In this document: positions 25,701-38,374 of the stretch, in pieces
How positions within the stretch are numbered: position 1 is the first letter of the stretch
Layout: each line of letters begins with the position of its first letter
Assembly: GCA_023974075.1 (NCBI GenBank)
Contig: CM043796.1
Location: forward strand, 25,326,537 to 25,390,536
Direction of reading: 5' to 3'
From: Chaenocephalus aceratus
Lineage: Eukaryota; Chordata; Actinopteri; Perciformes; Channichthyidae
Length of the DNA stretch: 64,000 bases
Program-made: the position numbers and the translations under genes
The notes under the pieces: model-generated
What the model was told of the DNA's origin: nothing
Seen by the model: the letters and a program-made list of their open reading frames with translations, nothing else
The model's database searches: none

Positions 25701-28700
25701 TGACCCGGCCCTCCACAGCTCCTGGTACTGACCCAGCCGGTCCTTGGTGAAAAACTGAGAAACAGGTTCCCTCTCTCCTCGCTTTCGCTGGTACTGAAAA
25801 CTCAGGCATCCGGACATCGGCACCGTCGTCATGGAAGACACCAGTTTGGCCACTTCTTTGAAAGTCTTGGCGTAGATGGAGTCCACGTACATCAAGTGAC
25901 CTGAGTGGGAGCTTAGATATGAGTTAGGTTGTCGACTACAGCGTACCCACATATACTTTCAGTGTCCACATAAATGGATCAGGACAAAAAGAATGAGAAT
26001 CTTTTTTCCTGAAACTTTCAGAAATCTCTTTACACATGTTGATGTATAAATACATGAATAAGTGGATTTGGCATAATAGGTGACCTTCAATGTAGCGTTC
26101 ACCAGGTCAATTAGAACGAAAAGGACAAAATGATCACTTAGTAATTGGATGAAAACACCTTTTTGTGAATAATCCTCACCTGTCTTGTTGTTGTATGTGT
26201 GGTCGTTTGGTATGTTGTTGTGAAGGATCTGGGAACCGCCTCCCACATACCAGTTTACATTGGCGTTCCACTGATTACTGTATCCACACAGGTGAGACTC
26301 CTCAAAATCACAATCTACACGCAGGAAATGAGAAACCGACGACTCATTATGGGTGTGAGTGCAAACTGATTATAATTTGTTCATGTTTTTGTGAGGAACA
26401 TAGCACAGATGTGAATTCTTATTTTCTTTTTGATTTCAGAAAGATGCGTGAGAGATGTATGTGTGAAGTCACTGACCCAGGCAGTACCCCCGGGGTGATG
26501 TGGATCTCAAAGACGGCCACGCTGCTCCCAGCGCTCGGTCCGGGTTTAGCTTCGATGACAACCTAATCGACAACACATGTTCAGTGATACCCTGCAATCC
26601 TGATAGGGAGTGACACAGTTATCATAGGTCAGGAGGAAAGCAATATGAAGTCAAGAAACGCACGAAACGCACAGAAATCTAATTTGCTTTTGAAGCGGCA
26701 GGTTTTTCCGTAAAATGACTTGCACAGAGAAGAATCGACACACAGGAAGACGAAGAAGAAACACACTTGTTTAAGCATGAGGTCATGGTTTGAACGTGTG
26801 TGAGATCAAGCATGACATCCTGGGCCGTCCCTGGCAAACTTGGGGCCCCAAGAGACATTGTGGGATGAGGCCCCCCCCCCCCCCCCACCGACCAGGAGTG
26901 AAACATTTTCTTTTGCAAATATAATTCCTGTTTATTATTATTATCAACCCAGTTACTTTTTTATACAGTGAGGTAAATGGTAAATGTATAACATATATAT
27001 AGTTGTAATATAGTCAAGACAAAACATGCTTATTACATGCTCAAAAACCTGATATTTCTTAAATCTGCTTTCAAATATAGTTCCCGCTGTCAGCAATGTA
27101 TCAACAACTACACACACATTTCTATCAGTATTTCTCTGTGTTGTGGTTGACATGATGATGGCTGTTAGGAGTTAAGGGGAGAGGCTGAGCATCACCATGA
27201 AATGTGCAAATTGACATAAAAATGAATGATAAGGGGAACAAATGCTAGCCAATGTTATGTAAGCCAACTAGACAGACAGTTTCTCAGCGCGGAGAACTGC
27301 GCTGAGAGCTGCGCACAAGCCCGAGCTCATAAGCTGAGGCCCCCTGCGCAATGTGAGGCCCCATGCAGCCTGCATGATCGGCCCTGTAGGGAGGGACGGC
27401 CCTGATGATATCAGAGGTAATTTGAACTGTATTCAGACCAACTAGTGCAGTGACCGTTTAAAACATGGGTGGGGAACCTCCGGCCCCCGAGCCGTATACG
27501 GCCCGCGAGATAATTTGGTACGGCCCTCTAGGTAATTTATAAACACACGCAAAAAAGAAAAAAATTAGAGAAATCTAGACCGCCAAAAAATTAAACAAGG
27601 CGCGTGCCTGTTTTTCCTGGCCAAGGTCAGGGTCCTTGAACACAACACGAGCCTAACGTGTCATCACGTGGTATATGTCTCGTCTGACAGGGGTGCAGTT
27701 CTGACGGAGAGCAGAACGCGGCTCCGGCACTTCAGAAATTGCAGCCGTACACATGCCGCAGTTTCTGCAGTTTCTGCGTGTCTGTGTCTTTAGTTGAAAG
27801 CCCAGTGGCGATCTGTTCATCTGTCATACAGTCAATAACTTTGTTGTTATTAGCATCTGGTTAGCTAGCTATGCTAACGAATATAAGAAGCTTTTTCTCC
27901 AACCAGTGGAGGTAAAGGCACATCTTTATATGATCATTATAGTTATAAAAAAACAAGAGAATAAAGTAAACAGTATAAAATACTATACGACAGTAAATAA
28001 CAGTTGTTATTATAAACAAGAATACAGTTTGAAAGGGGAGTGATTTGTAAAATATCCATAAAGAAAAATAAATCTGCTTACAGTTCTGTTTCATATGGGT
28101 GTTGAGAGATGTATCCATAGATCTCCTAATGTTGCTCTCAAAGTGCACCAGATTGATGCTTTTAACTTCCAGCAAAGCATGCCCCCGGACCCCCCTAGAG
28201 GAGGTTAGGTATCCATATCTTTCTGTTTTGGTGGTCATGCCACAACCGTGCACGTGCATGGATTAAGAGGTTGCGTTTTCTTTGCACAGCATGAAAGAAA
28301 GGCAAAATGAATCTGTGATTTTAGTATTTTAAAGCAGAGGTCAATAACTTGTATACGGCCCTCGGAGGATATTGTAAACATTTAAATGGCCCTTGAGAGG
28401 AAAAAGGTTCCCCACCCCTGGTTTAACACATGCCATTCAGAGTGGGCTAATTGTGTTTCCACTGTTTTTGCTGCTTATAGCTTTTTCACAGTTTGTGTCC
28501 ACCTTATGTTAGCTCATTTATTTAAGGGTCTGGTTTGGTCTCCACCAATTCCTGAGAACGTTTCTGTCTCTTTATAGCTGCACGAATTGAGAAGGGTCAA
28601 GCACGGATTAAATCCTGCAAAAATAATATGCGTTAAAAAGGAAGATGAAGAAGAAGATTAACCTTTCCACCTCCACCACAAAACACCAAGGAGGCTAAAC

Positions 28701-31700
28701 ATACAACCACTATTTTTGATATAACTGAAACTTAAAAAGTTTGGTTTAGTAAGATTTAGCAACAAAATAAGTAATAATTTCCCCCTCTTCATGTTGTGCT
28801 AACAATAACACCAGCTAGCGTTAGCAAGGTCAATAGATTTGTTTGCCACTCGTTACGTTACATAACTTTAATGACTAATTGTAATCTTTCATTCGGTATT
28901 ATTAGCAGAAGTAGTGTAGCACATGATGCAATATATTAAATATATGCTAAATAGGAATTATTGGTTAACAATAAACACTTTTTTTAACAAATCTCTGCAA
29001 CAGGATGCTATCGCTAGAATATAGCAGCTAGGGGTTTCACTGTCTTTTCTAGCTAACAGTAGTTGTTAACTTTCTCTTATTGGTATCATTTTTCCTTTTC
29101 TTCTAGAAGGAAAATTAGCATGTTTCCCATCTAGAATATTTATAATTGAAAGGTGAAAGTGATAAAGGGATATTTGGTAGGAGGCCTGAGTTCCAGCTAT
29201 GAGAATGAGTTGCTTGGTTTCGGTTCAGTGAGACTAGAGAGCAGAACGATTTATCAGTCAGTTCTCTTCTACCTCTGACATTTTTTACCTAGGTCTGGTC
29301 TGAAATACATTAATGCACTGAGGGGCCCACACGTAGCACAGACCCCTCTCTCCATTATGTAGGTCACGACCCTGTCACAGACAGCTCTGCCCGAGTCTGG
29401 ATGTAATATAAACATGTGCTGTACTATTCCCTCACAGTGTTTGGATAATGTGTGCATGTGAAGGTGTGTGTTATTGTTTCTGCACACTTTGTCCTTGCCT
29501 CAATTTGGGTCCCATGTGTAATTTATATCAATCTAGTTTTGGCCTCCTTTTAACGACAGCATGAGAACTTGGTTTTTGCATTTTCCAGGTTCCTTTAACA
29601 AAGAGAGAATATACCTGTGAGCAGAAACAGTTTTTCCAATTCTTGGATGTTTGTTCCCTAACAGTGGACTGCTCATACCTGTTTTATTTGAATAGTTTTC
29701 AATATATGTAATGTTTTCAAACAGCCCCCAAAAGTAACCATCTTAGGTTTACTTTCCGTTTGTCTACGATATCACTAAAACTGAATGTGAAATTGACATT
29801 ACACTTGCTGTTGGTTTTCGTGGTAGCCATATGATGAATATGACAAATGCTTTTGGTGACCTTCTGAGCTTTTCAGTTAAGCGAGTAATTTAACCAACAT
29901 TTGACAATTCTACAATTTAGGCATCACATGTTATTGGGCAGGTGGACTTGACCTTTAATAAGCATGTTCAAGCAAGAGGATGAACAATTACAATTACTAT
30001 GTTTTTCTATTTCAAGCCTTTCAGACAAAGATTAGACACTATTTCAGAAGTCCTCTCACCTTGTAAGGCTCGGTGGTGTTCTGCAGGTCCATGCTGGAGA
30101 TGACCCAGCTGTCAGAGGGTGCCTGGCTGCTCCACAGCGGTCTGTCAAAGCTCTTTCCCTCAGTGCTCTGCAGGACCTCCAGGCTCCCCGACCCGCTGAT
30201 CTGGTAGACGAGCCTCAGGCAGCTCCACTCGCCCTGCTCTAGAGCCGGGCTCAGCAGGACCCCTGAGGTCTCACTCTGTGGTCCGCCATCTGCACCTATC
30301 TGATCCTCCTGGTCGTCACTCACGGCTGCTTCCACCGACACAAAACGGCCTGAAATAAAAAGGTATTTCCGATTTAGAGAAAACATTGGAAAAAATGCCA
30401 CTGACAAAGAACAAAAATGTGGATTAAAAGGACAAATAATGACAGCTTTTGACTTTATTTGACTGATCCAAATGTTATTTTGTATGCATTCATTTTCATT
30501 GACATCAGTTGTTGAGTTAAATTAGTTTAGACACTCTTCTTTCTTACTAGAGATTTAAATACAATTAAAAATAAACTCCTTTGCATAACAAAACTGAAGG
30601 TTTACTTTACACCAGACTGAAAACTGTCTAATTTGTAATTCATTGTTAGTTTAGTGGTTGCCTTTCAATTTGTCAGTGTCTGTATCATAAAGTCAGTTAG
30701 CATCACCTGTCAGCTGTAAATGAGACATGGCAGTCTGCATTGTAATAAATAAACTTTCAGGCCAACTCGGTCAAAAATTATTATTATATTTTATGGAATT
30801 CCTCTACTGGTTGTACCTTCAATAATACAATGACCAACATAAAAACAAGTGTTTAGCACAAAGTCAAGAAAAATTCTCGCAGAAAGTCATATATCGCTTA
30901 CTTCTACAATGTTTGCTAACGAGTGAGCTACCTGCTTGCTTTCGGCGTCATCAAAGCCCAAAGCAACAAGCAATAAATATTACAGTTTAGTAGCTGGGGT
31001 AGTAACTATAGTAACGCAGTGTAGGCGGAGCCATGACGTCATCTTCAATGAGAAACACAAAACCAACATCAGCCGTTAGCTGTTAGCCCTCAGAGCTCAC
31101 AGCTCCTCATATCTGTTCAGAAACTAGACAAAAGTTAAACAAGTACAAACCACAGACTTCCTGTGTCATGGCGAATGTATAGGCCGTTGTTGTGAGTGTG
31201 GACGGTCGGAGCATATACAACGTTAACTTCAGAAAACACGCCTTTTAAAAGGTTTTTCGCCTGCCGTCTGTCTGCAGACTTGTCAAAGCATTGATTCATG
31301 GTTTTTACTAACCGGTATCAGTATGTTGTTACTTTGGCATAATTTTGAAACGTGTATTACAATTAAATCACGGTCAAATATGTTCATCTTGTTGTAGTTG
31401 CCAGTGATTCTCTCACTAGTTTAGCATACTCAGCCCGGTTGTTGGCCCGGAAAGAACCTCGATTTTGGAGAGCCAGAAAAACTGTGAAAAAGTATACCGC
31501 TAGCCAGAACGACGCCTAGTGGAAAACGCAACCACGCAACAACGCTGTATTGGAAATGCGCCATTACTGAGCTAATGGCTAACGTGTTGCCTTTCAGCAG
31601 GTCTAGTTGGCCATTGTCGCCACAGTTTAGCATGTCAGCAAACAAACTTTAGCTCAGGGCAAATTAAAATGTAGACCTGATGGTGGCGCTAGCTACAAAG

Positions 31701-34700
31701 TCAGGATTATGCAATCTACCCAACAGCTTCTGTTAGGGATAGAACAGGGAAGACACATGTAGAAGGCTGGATAATGTCTATTGGAAATGTCCAAAATTCA
31801 GCTCCCACCATAACACAGACTCCTAGCTTCTTTTTTGCTCCAGGGGTCTCTGATCTCTCCTGAGTCTGTGATTTATTTGTTGTCCCAGTGGAATGCCCTG
31901 CAGCCTTGGGGCTCCTATTGCCTGAGCTCATTTGACTGTTAATGCGGTCAATTCAAGATGTCTTTCGTCTTTTTTTGCGAATAAACTCTAATTGTTTACA
32001 AATGTTTGTACACAGAATGTAAACATCATAACCTTGGCTCGCTTTTAAGCTGAGGTGTTGCCTTGATTGAATCAGTGTATCTGCCTTGTTTGGATTAAGA
32101 ACAAATGACGTAAAAATTGCTGTTAGCATGACTTCACTTTTCTATTACGGTCAGCTGTGCTGCACAGAGCATAGAAATGAAAGGGGAGTGAGCGAAAACA
32201 ATAATTGACCAAGAACTGAGTTAACTACTCTGACCTTTTAAGAAGCTGGTTTCAATAGCAACAAGGATGGAAACAGGAAGAGAGAAACTGGTTTATGTAT
32301 CACAGAGGGAAGACTAAAAGTGAGACCGAGATTCGCATAACAGCAGAACAATTTTCGGACAAGTAGGAGCAAGGTGGAGGAAAACAAGTTGTAATAAGTA
32401 GAACCCTTCAGGGTGATAAAAGAGTCCTGCTAACCCTGGCTGGTTCTTTTCGCAATAATGACCAGCTCGCAGCATATTAACCCTTAGTTCTGCCTTGCCA
32501 TGTTTCCTTATATTTTTTTAACTTGATACAGTGCTGACGTTTTTATGTAGGCCAATCCAGAAGTTAGCAATGCATTGTTTGCCTGCATTTATGCTTTAAT
32601 CATACAAATTGTGTTCATTTGGGATGATTATTTTTCCGAAAAACATGAACCATGTATTTACTGCAATATTCCAAAATCCAATGGAATAAGCCCATCGACT
32701 TTTGCAAAATACAACGCTCAACAATGCTGTTTTATGGACGTCTCAATAACAAGGTACTGTAGAACCGCCCTAAATCTTCCCAGCTATATCGTCTATTTTA
32801 CCCTTATTAGGACCAACATACACATAAGGCTGCAATGAAGGCAACTTACAACTTTGAGACCATAAACTCCTCAGTAAATTGTTTACTGAGGTAATAAATC
32901 AATTGAGAGGTTGGGTCATTTCCTAGCCGCTTTCACACCATGTTCTTTGCCGTACTTAGTTCCCAGTACTTAATCCCGCCGAACTCTTTAGTCCCGGAAC
33001 TGTCCCAGTAAATCACATTCACACCAGAATAAGTCCCTGACATGGATGTATAATAAGAACTGGATACAGCGTCGGAGGCGGGGTCATGTTCTTTCCTATG
33101 AGCGATGCTCATTGGCGCATGAGGACAAAATGGCCCAACTTTTGAGAGAGCGAAACGTCACAGATTACCCATCATGCCTGGCTGTCAGAGCAGAAGAACC
33201 CGTATGTGCGCTCATAGAGAATGCGCAGTTGAGTTGCCCCTTAAGCCCCGCCCCTCGAGCTCCCACTCTCAGATGCACGTTCATAATGCAGAGGAAAATA
33301 ACTTTCAGAATAACGTTATTAGCACATTTTACAACTTGAGGACCTAATGTATAAGGGCTATACATACAATAGTTCATACTGGGTAATTTATTTGGTTAAA
33401 AAAAATTATCCAACGATTTACAGACCACTCCTTCCCAATTTTAGTCAATGGGAAAAAGTATTTCTGGGCCCAAGGACATCACGGACTGATACGGAAGTTG
33501 CAGTACCGCCGTTTGGACACAACGAATAATTTCCTCAGAGTCCGGTGCACTTCCTGGGGGCTTGGTCCCTGAGGGAGGATTACGCAAATGAAGCCGCTGA
33601 CGTCACTTCTGCCACACGAAGTGGCCCGAAGGACTTCGGGTGTCGCTGTAAATCACCACCCGAAGTCCCGAGTAAATCGCCAGAAGCGCCGACACCTCCT
33701 CATCAATCCACCGCTCCCACATTTTTGTGTTGCCATAAGTTAGTCTTTCTCCGTTGGTGCTAATGCTAATAATGCTAATGCGAGCAAATAAAATGGCGGC
33801 TTCACAAAACTTTTCAGAGTTTGACGGGCCGTGGTTTGCAATTTGCCCAGCCAATCAGAAATTGGAACCTTTTTCCTCCCCAGGAAAGTACCACCTCTCT
33901 AGCAGGGACTGAAAAGGGTGAAAAGCTTCCCGAAAAAAAAGGTATTTTTGGTGTGAACGCAAAATCCCAGGAACTATCGGAACTATTCCTGGGAAAAGTA
34001 CTCTATACAATTAGACTCCTTTTTGCAATCAGTGGAGTCCCCCCCTGCTGGCCATTAGATAGAATACAGGTTAAGCAACTTCCACATTGGCTTTACTTTT
34101 AGATACCAGAGGCTATACACCCCTTGGGTTGGTATACATATTCTTATTTCACTCATGGAACAAAGGCAAATAAGTACATTTCCCAAAATGCTGACATGCA
34201 CCCTTAAAGAGGTAAGAGTGTTTATTTTATCAACACTACACCACTTGGTGCACAGCTTCAAATATTTAGGATTTTGCTCTCTGACCATTCCTGGTGCAAC
34301 ATTCATTAAGAGCTGCCAAAACATACCTGGCAGATTTAGTTATTTTAAGTGAAAACATTTAACTTTAGGGACAAATGTTGTGCAATTCAAATCAGGTCAG
34401 AGAGCTGTGTGTTTTGTAACATAAACATAAGCTCCACCTCTGAAAGCGGGCCTGCTTCCTGTCGCAATTAACTTGACAGGATCCTGCTGCTAGTGCACCA
34501 TGAGGTATGGGTCTCCGGCAGCTAGATCCATCCTATTATTTCACCACAGTCTTCATGTGTATGACATCTCAGCACTAGCACAAAAGAGAATGTTATAGGA
34601 GTTGGCGACAGATGGTAGACAGCGTAATGTACACGTGATCTAATCTGCATTCATCTGTTGGCTTTGATCACTTGACACAACTTAGATATGGGTGTGAGGA

Positions 34701-35771
34701 ACTCATCTGGATCAGCTGCAGTACCAACGTGGCAAGAATGCCCAAATCTTTTATTTCACTGACTCCAGATGTTGGAGTCAATGCAGAGCAGATGGGCTTC
34801 TTTTCACCAGTGAGACTCTGTGGTAACGCCAAACCAGCACCAACACAACTACGACAGGAACACGCAAGCATGAGCACATCACACCAATTCTGGCTTCCTC
34901 TCCATTTTAGAGTTCATTTTAAGATTTTTTTGATTGTTTTTAAAATCGCTTAATGGGCTGGCCCCTCAGTACATCTCCGACCTCCTAAAGGTGTACACCC
35001 CTTCAAGGTCTTTGAGGTCGGCTGATCAGCTGCTGCTAGTAGTCCCTAAAACCACGAAAAAGACCAGGGGAGACCGAGCCTTCTCAGCAGTATCCCCCAG
35101 GCTCTGGAACGACCTGCCCCCCCCATGTCAAATTGTCGCCCACCCTCCTCTTTTCCCTCGCTTTCGAGTCAGTTTGATCGATTTTTATGCTTTTATTGTC
35201 TGTCCATAGCCTTTGTGTACCTTGTATTAATTCTATACCTTTTATCTTTTCTTATGTATGCCTTTTATCTATTATTGTAATATTATATTTTATTATAATG
35301 TTATGTTTGCTGTGAAACACTTCGGGAAACCCTCTGTTTTGAATATGTGCTATAGAAATAAAGTGCATTGGATTGGATTGACATCACAGCTAAACCTGCA
35401 ACCACTGCTAAAAGAAACACGATGAAGCCTACATCAAGCAAAAGCCTCTCATTGTAATGTTTAAAGACTGAAGATGTTGTGCAGAGTGTCTCCCAGTACC
35501 ATCTTTGTGCAGCGTCCAGCTTGTAAAGTCTGGATCTGACGTATATCCGCAGGTGTTGGACTCGAAGTTGCAGGAGCCTGGCAACAGGTCGTGTGCTTGG
35601 ATGGTAGCTTTGAGGAAAAAGAAAGAAGAAGAGAGACATTGGAGTGAGAGAATGGTAAGAATGAATCATAGCAACTGGCGTTAACATAAACATGCCCTCA
35701 TCTACTGGCATTGGCACGACCATTAAATAAAAGTGCTCACCAGCTAAAGTCAGGAGGTAGAATGGAAGCAT
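19739..35771 (-). CDS. mamdc2: MAM domain-containing protein 2
   Basis: A secreted extracellular-matrix protein with four MAM domains. Coding exons from the start codon downward: 35741-35771, 35500-35607, 30060-30349, 26477-26562, 26180-26314, 25620-25900, 25009-25102, 24018-24165, 23255-23374, 23005-23144, 21993-22089, 21334-21492, 20531-20784, 19889-19973 and 19739-19785. After removing two inserted bases (exons 4 and 8) the product is 690 residues (human 686). It opens with a signal peptide, MLPFYLLTLA. The MAM domains start at CNFESNTCGY (about residue 23), CDFEESHLCGY (173), CDFESGF (351) and CDFEAGLCGY (517), each closing with the usual DDI-SLxxGxC type motif. The tail is short and acidic, ending SSNDIE. 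The order and residues match human MAMDC2 exon for exon. Its 3' end faces slc30a5. The intron after exon 13 has a GC donor. Confidence 0.93.
20531..20531 (-). other. mamdc2: GC-AG splice donor in mamdc2 (exon 13 to 14)
   Basis: Exon 13 ends CATCAG and the intron begins GCAAGA; the next exon resumes in frame with ATTGTGTTTGAAGCC at 19973. CAG|GCAAG is the consensus of the rare GC-AG introns. No GT donor near it keeps the frame. Confidence 0.8.
20867..21275. mobile_element. hAT-type MITE with perfect target duplication
   Basis: CAGGGGTGTCCACACTTTCT opens and TAGTTTGGACACCCCTG closes the element. TTTTAGAG flanks both sides exactly (20859-20866, 21276-21283). It is in the mamdc2 intron between exons 12 and 13. 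Confidence 0.88.
22176..22222 (+). repeat. Short 13-bp tandem repeat
   Basis: Three to four copies of CACACACGTCATTA in a mamdc2 intron. No further meaning is evident. Confidence 0.7.
24018..24165 (-). other. mamdc2: mamdc2 exon 8 with one extra base
   Basis: The exon reads EPTFDPSIANCDFESGF in one frame and CRYSQEQMTGSLWRRV in the next. Four T (four A at 24116-24119 on the plus strand) where three are expected explains the switch. Both halves align to MAM domain 3. Confidence 0.75.
24374..24941 (+). mobile_element. hAT-type MITE, copy A
   Basis: Starts CAGAGGTGGGAAGTA, ends TTTTGCCATCTCTG, flanked by CATATGAC and CATATGAA (seven of eight). Rich in repeated TACTTGAGTAAAG motifs. A second copy lies reversed at 38375-38888. 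Located in the mamdc2 intron between exons 7 and 8. Confidence 0.85.
26477..26562 (-). other. mamdc2: mamdc2 exon 4 with one extra base
   Basis: The exon translates VVIEAKPGPSAGSS ... FEIHITPG and should continue YCL into the next exon's DCDFEE. The G5 run (C5 on the plus strand, 26487-26491) shifts the frame; four bases would restore it. Confidence 0.7.
26820..27404. mobile_element. hAT-type element in mamdc2 intron 3
   Basis: Starts CTGGGCCGTCCCTGG, ends GGGAGGGACGGCCCTG; flanks ATGACATC and ATGATATC match at seven of eight bases. It contains a C16 run at 26871-26886. Confidence 0.8.
27464..28420. mobile_element. hAT-type element, 957 bp
   Basis: Starts CATGGGTGGGGAACCTCC, ends AGGTTCCCCACCCCTG; flanks GTTTAAAA and GTTTAACA match at seven of eight. 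A minus-strand open frame inside (27861-28259) has no recognisable transposase motif. Confidence 0.8.
28421..30059. other. Rest of mamdc2 intron 3
   Basis: Ordinary AT-rich intron sequence. I see no exon, RNA gene or defined repeat. Confidence 0.4.
30350..32929. other. First half of mamdc2 intron 2
   Basis: About 2.6 kb without a supported feature. 30900-31700 is somewhat less AT-rich and carries scattered CpGs, but I find no splice-linked reading frame. Confidence 0.4.
32930..33995. mobile_element. Transposon-like segment with inverted TTCACACC motifs
   Basis: CTTTCACACCATGTTCTTTG on the left and GGTATTTTTGGTGTGAACGC on the right are loosely inverted, and the interior is rich in CAGGAACT-type motifs known from teleost MITEs. 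It includes CATGGATGTATAATAAGAAC with CTGGATACAGCGT, also present at 21812-21842, which is therefore itself repetitive. Boundaries are approximate. Confidence 0.45.
34893..35380 (+). mobile_element. L2/CR1-like LINE 3' fragment
   Basis: 34934-35209 translates LNGLAPQYISDLLKVYTPSR, SLRSADQLLLVVPKT and RAFSAVSPRLWNDLPP, the C-terminal end of a non-LTR reverse transcriptase. It is followed by a 3' UTR ending TGCTATAGAAATAAAGTGCA and GGATTGGATTG tail copies. It sits in mamdc2 intron 2, 120 bp before exon 2. Truncated at the 5' end, as usual for LINEs. Confidence 0.8.
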
Positions 35772-35798
35772 TGCAGCTTTCTTTTCAAATTACCCGAC
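35772..35798 (-). promoter_or_regulatory. mamdc2: mamdc2 5' UTR with probable acceptor
   Basis: On the minus strand, TTTCTTATTTTCAG ends just above 35798, 27 bp before the ATG. This suggests at least one upstream non-coding exon, which I could not locate. Confidence 0.45.
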
Positions 35799-36206
35799 CT
35801 GAAAATAAGAAAAGCAATAGTAGGTCTCACGTTGCATCCACAAAAAAGCACACAAAGCTGCAGGAAAAGGGTGTTTTTGAAGATTTCCTCCAGTGAGAGT
35901 CGTCTGAGTGTCTCTCCAGCTCATAGACTGGCAGCCCACTGCAAAAATGGAAAGCGTGTGTCTGGAAAACAGAGCAGGGAGGAGGAGGAAGAGAGGACTG
36001 AGAGGGAGGGAAAGAGGAGGAGAAAAGAAGGTGAGCAATGGGCAGTTGGGAAGCCAGTGAGGGAGGAAGAGAAAGAGGGATAAGGAAGGGGGGAGGAAGA
36101 AGTTGGAGATGTTAGAAAGGGAGAATAAAGTGCGATTAGAGTGGGGATCATATTGAGGAAAAGATGGAAGATGAAGAATAATTAATTGCAGGATGTGACA
36201 CACACA

Positions 36207-36268
<62 letters not shown>

Positions 36269-38374
36269 TATATATTTCAGCCGTAATGGCACAGTGGATA
36301 CATGTTATCACAAACTAAATTAGTTAGAAGAGTAGTTACAAAAGACAACATTGCTACAGATTTCAGTCCCTGATCTCACTCCATAACAACGAGAAGTTCC
36401 TTTTAAAGGCATTGCACTCTGCAAAGTCATTAACAACTCTGCTCAAGTCCAAATGTGTGGCACTGCTGTTCTTTATTTAGAGCCTCTGACTGTTCTTTGA
36501 AATTGCAAGCCCTTGATAATGATAAAGCAGGGTATACATTAAGAAAGTAATGTCAAACTTAATCAGTTAAGTAGTTCACTCCTTCTGTTCTCTTTTGTCC
36601 TTCCTGTACATGTGGGCTTGCTCAACATTACGTCCCTAACGTTTTCCAACTGCATCACCCTAAGCATAGGGTCATAAAGAGAAATGTTTTCCAGTTTGGT
36701 GTGAAGAAGTCCACTGGCGAGCACCGAGTCTTCTTGACCTCAACCCTATCCAACAATGTTGGGATGAACCCGGAATGCACAGGGAACAAATCCCTGCAAA
36801 CAGGTTCCAAAATCTTGTGGAAAGACTTACTCAAAGCGTGGTTTTTGGCATAACATGACCGAAATTCACATATGTGTGACGGGTGTGATCATACTTGTGA
36901 TATATAGTATATATTATCAAGACATTTTGTTCATTGTATGTTAAATTAAACAAAACAATGAGTCTAAGACCCAGGAGATGGTAGATTTAAGGAGAGGCCT
37001 GAATACACAAAATGATTTAAGCTTTGTTTTACAAAGTCAAAAAATGTTGCAACCATAAAATATGTCTCCTGGCTTCAGTATTAAACAGCTTGCAAGCATT
37101 CTGTGTTTGTGAACATGAGGCAATTCTACTTTAATTCTTCAGAAATCAGCAAACATTCCCATTGAGTATCCTCCAATGCCATTAAATAGGTAGGAATTTG
37201 TATGCCAACACAACAAAGACAGAATCACTGAAGACCAATACTTGTTATGTGATTTGGAACAGGACTTTTTCACCCATCGTGTCCGTGCCAAGTGCCAAGT
37301 GCCAAAAATGCAACTTCTTGACAAGTTATTGGTAGAAAAAAATACTTGGTTACACATTCTTTTAAGTGTAATTTTCCTAAGAGAATGGATTTGAGAGGTT
37401 GAGAAGAAACTAATGCAGCATGTTGATAACAAGAGACCAGACTATTTTTTGAAGGAGGCGCACTCTCATCCACATGCGATCCATCTGTCTGAGCTTTCTC
37501 TTTGTCCGCCTTTCTTACACAGTCCTCTCCGATCATTTACCTTCTTCTTGCTTTTGGTTATCTACTTTTGAATGAGGTGCCCTGACCTCTTTCAGACCAG
37601 ATGAAAGTAAGTACATTACTGTCTGTCCCCAGAAAACCTCAATACTGCCACATGTTTTTCTTCAGAAATCACAGAAGATCTGGGTCATCCTTACCAGAGC
37701 TTTGGGAGGAAAAAACTCGTAAAAATTCTCAAGAACCCATCAGCAGAGAGAATATTTATTATGTCCATGAATTTATTCAGTTCCCAAGACAATTATATAT
37801 TATTTTTTACTGGTTTGATCTTTCATCACTTATCTGTTTCCTATCCCTGGATGGCTGTTTCTACCCTAACAATAATATATAGCTTCAATAAAGAGCTGGA
37901 GAAGTGCATGCAGAGGTTAGTGTTTGCATGATACAGTTATGACATCCTATCCCCAGTATGTGATTTGCTGCCAGAGGTCTCTGCAGGTTACATCTCCACC
38001 GGCCCCCACCCCTCCTCTGGGAACACCCAGACCCAGCCTTGGACCAAGAACTCTGAAGAAGCAACATTAATCTTGTTATTAATTATTAAACACCTGCTTT
38101 GTTCTCAGGGTTGATGAGAGCAGATTCATTTCTTAATGGCATGTTTTCAACCAAGATTTCTCTCTGAAGAAATCAGTTTTTCCGAGCAAAACTGGCTCAG
38201 ATGCCAGATTCTTACTTCATCTGTAGGGATCATTAGTAATTATGATGTAATGTAATCATGAAATTGTGAAATCATTCAATACATTTGTAAGACTAAGCAT
38301 TTTTCAAATCCCCAAATAAAGTTTTTTTTTTAATCAATTCTTTATTGTGTCTTGTGATGCCTCAGTCAGACGGG
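35799..38374. other. Spacer upstream of mamdc2
   Basis: Holds a purine-rich tract (35960-36180, AGGGAGG and GAAAGAG repeats), a CA microsatellite and unremarkable AT-rich DNA. The mamdc2 promoter should be in or beyond this stretch, but I see no TATA box or CpG cluster that settles its position. Confidence 0.4.
36198..36266 (+). repeat. (CA)n microsatellite
   Basis: About 34 dinucleotides with one interruption (CACCAC). Confidence 0.95.

Noticed and set aside
27861..28259. 132-codon minus-strand frame inside a hAT element, considered as transposase
   Set aside because: No hAT dimerisation or catalytic motif; phenylalanine and isoleucine content follows AT-rich composition.
33046..33339. 97-codon plus-strand frame in mamdc2 intron 2
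   Set aside because: Begins in a repeat also present at 21812 and lies in a transposon-like segment.
35790..36311. 173-codon minus-strand frame upstream of mamdc2
   Set aside because: Driven by a CA microsatellite and a purine-rich tract; composition only.
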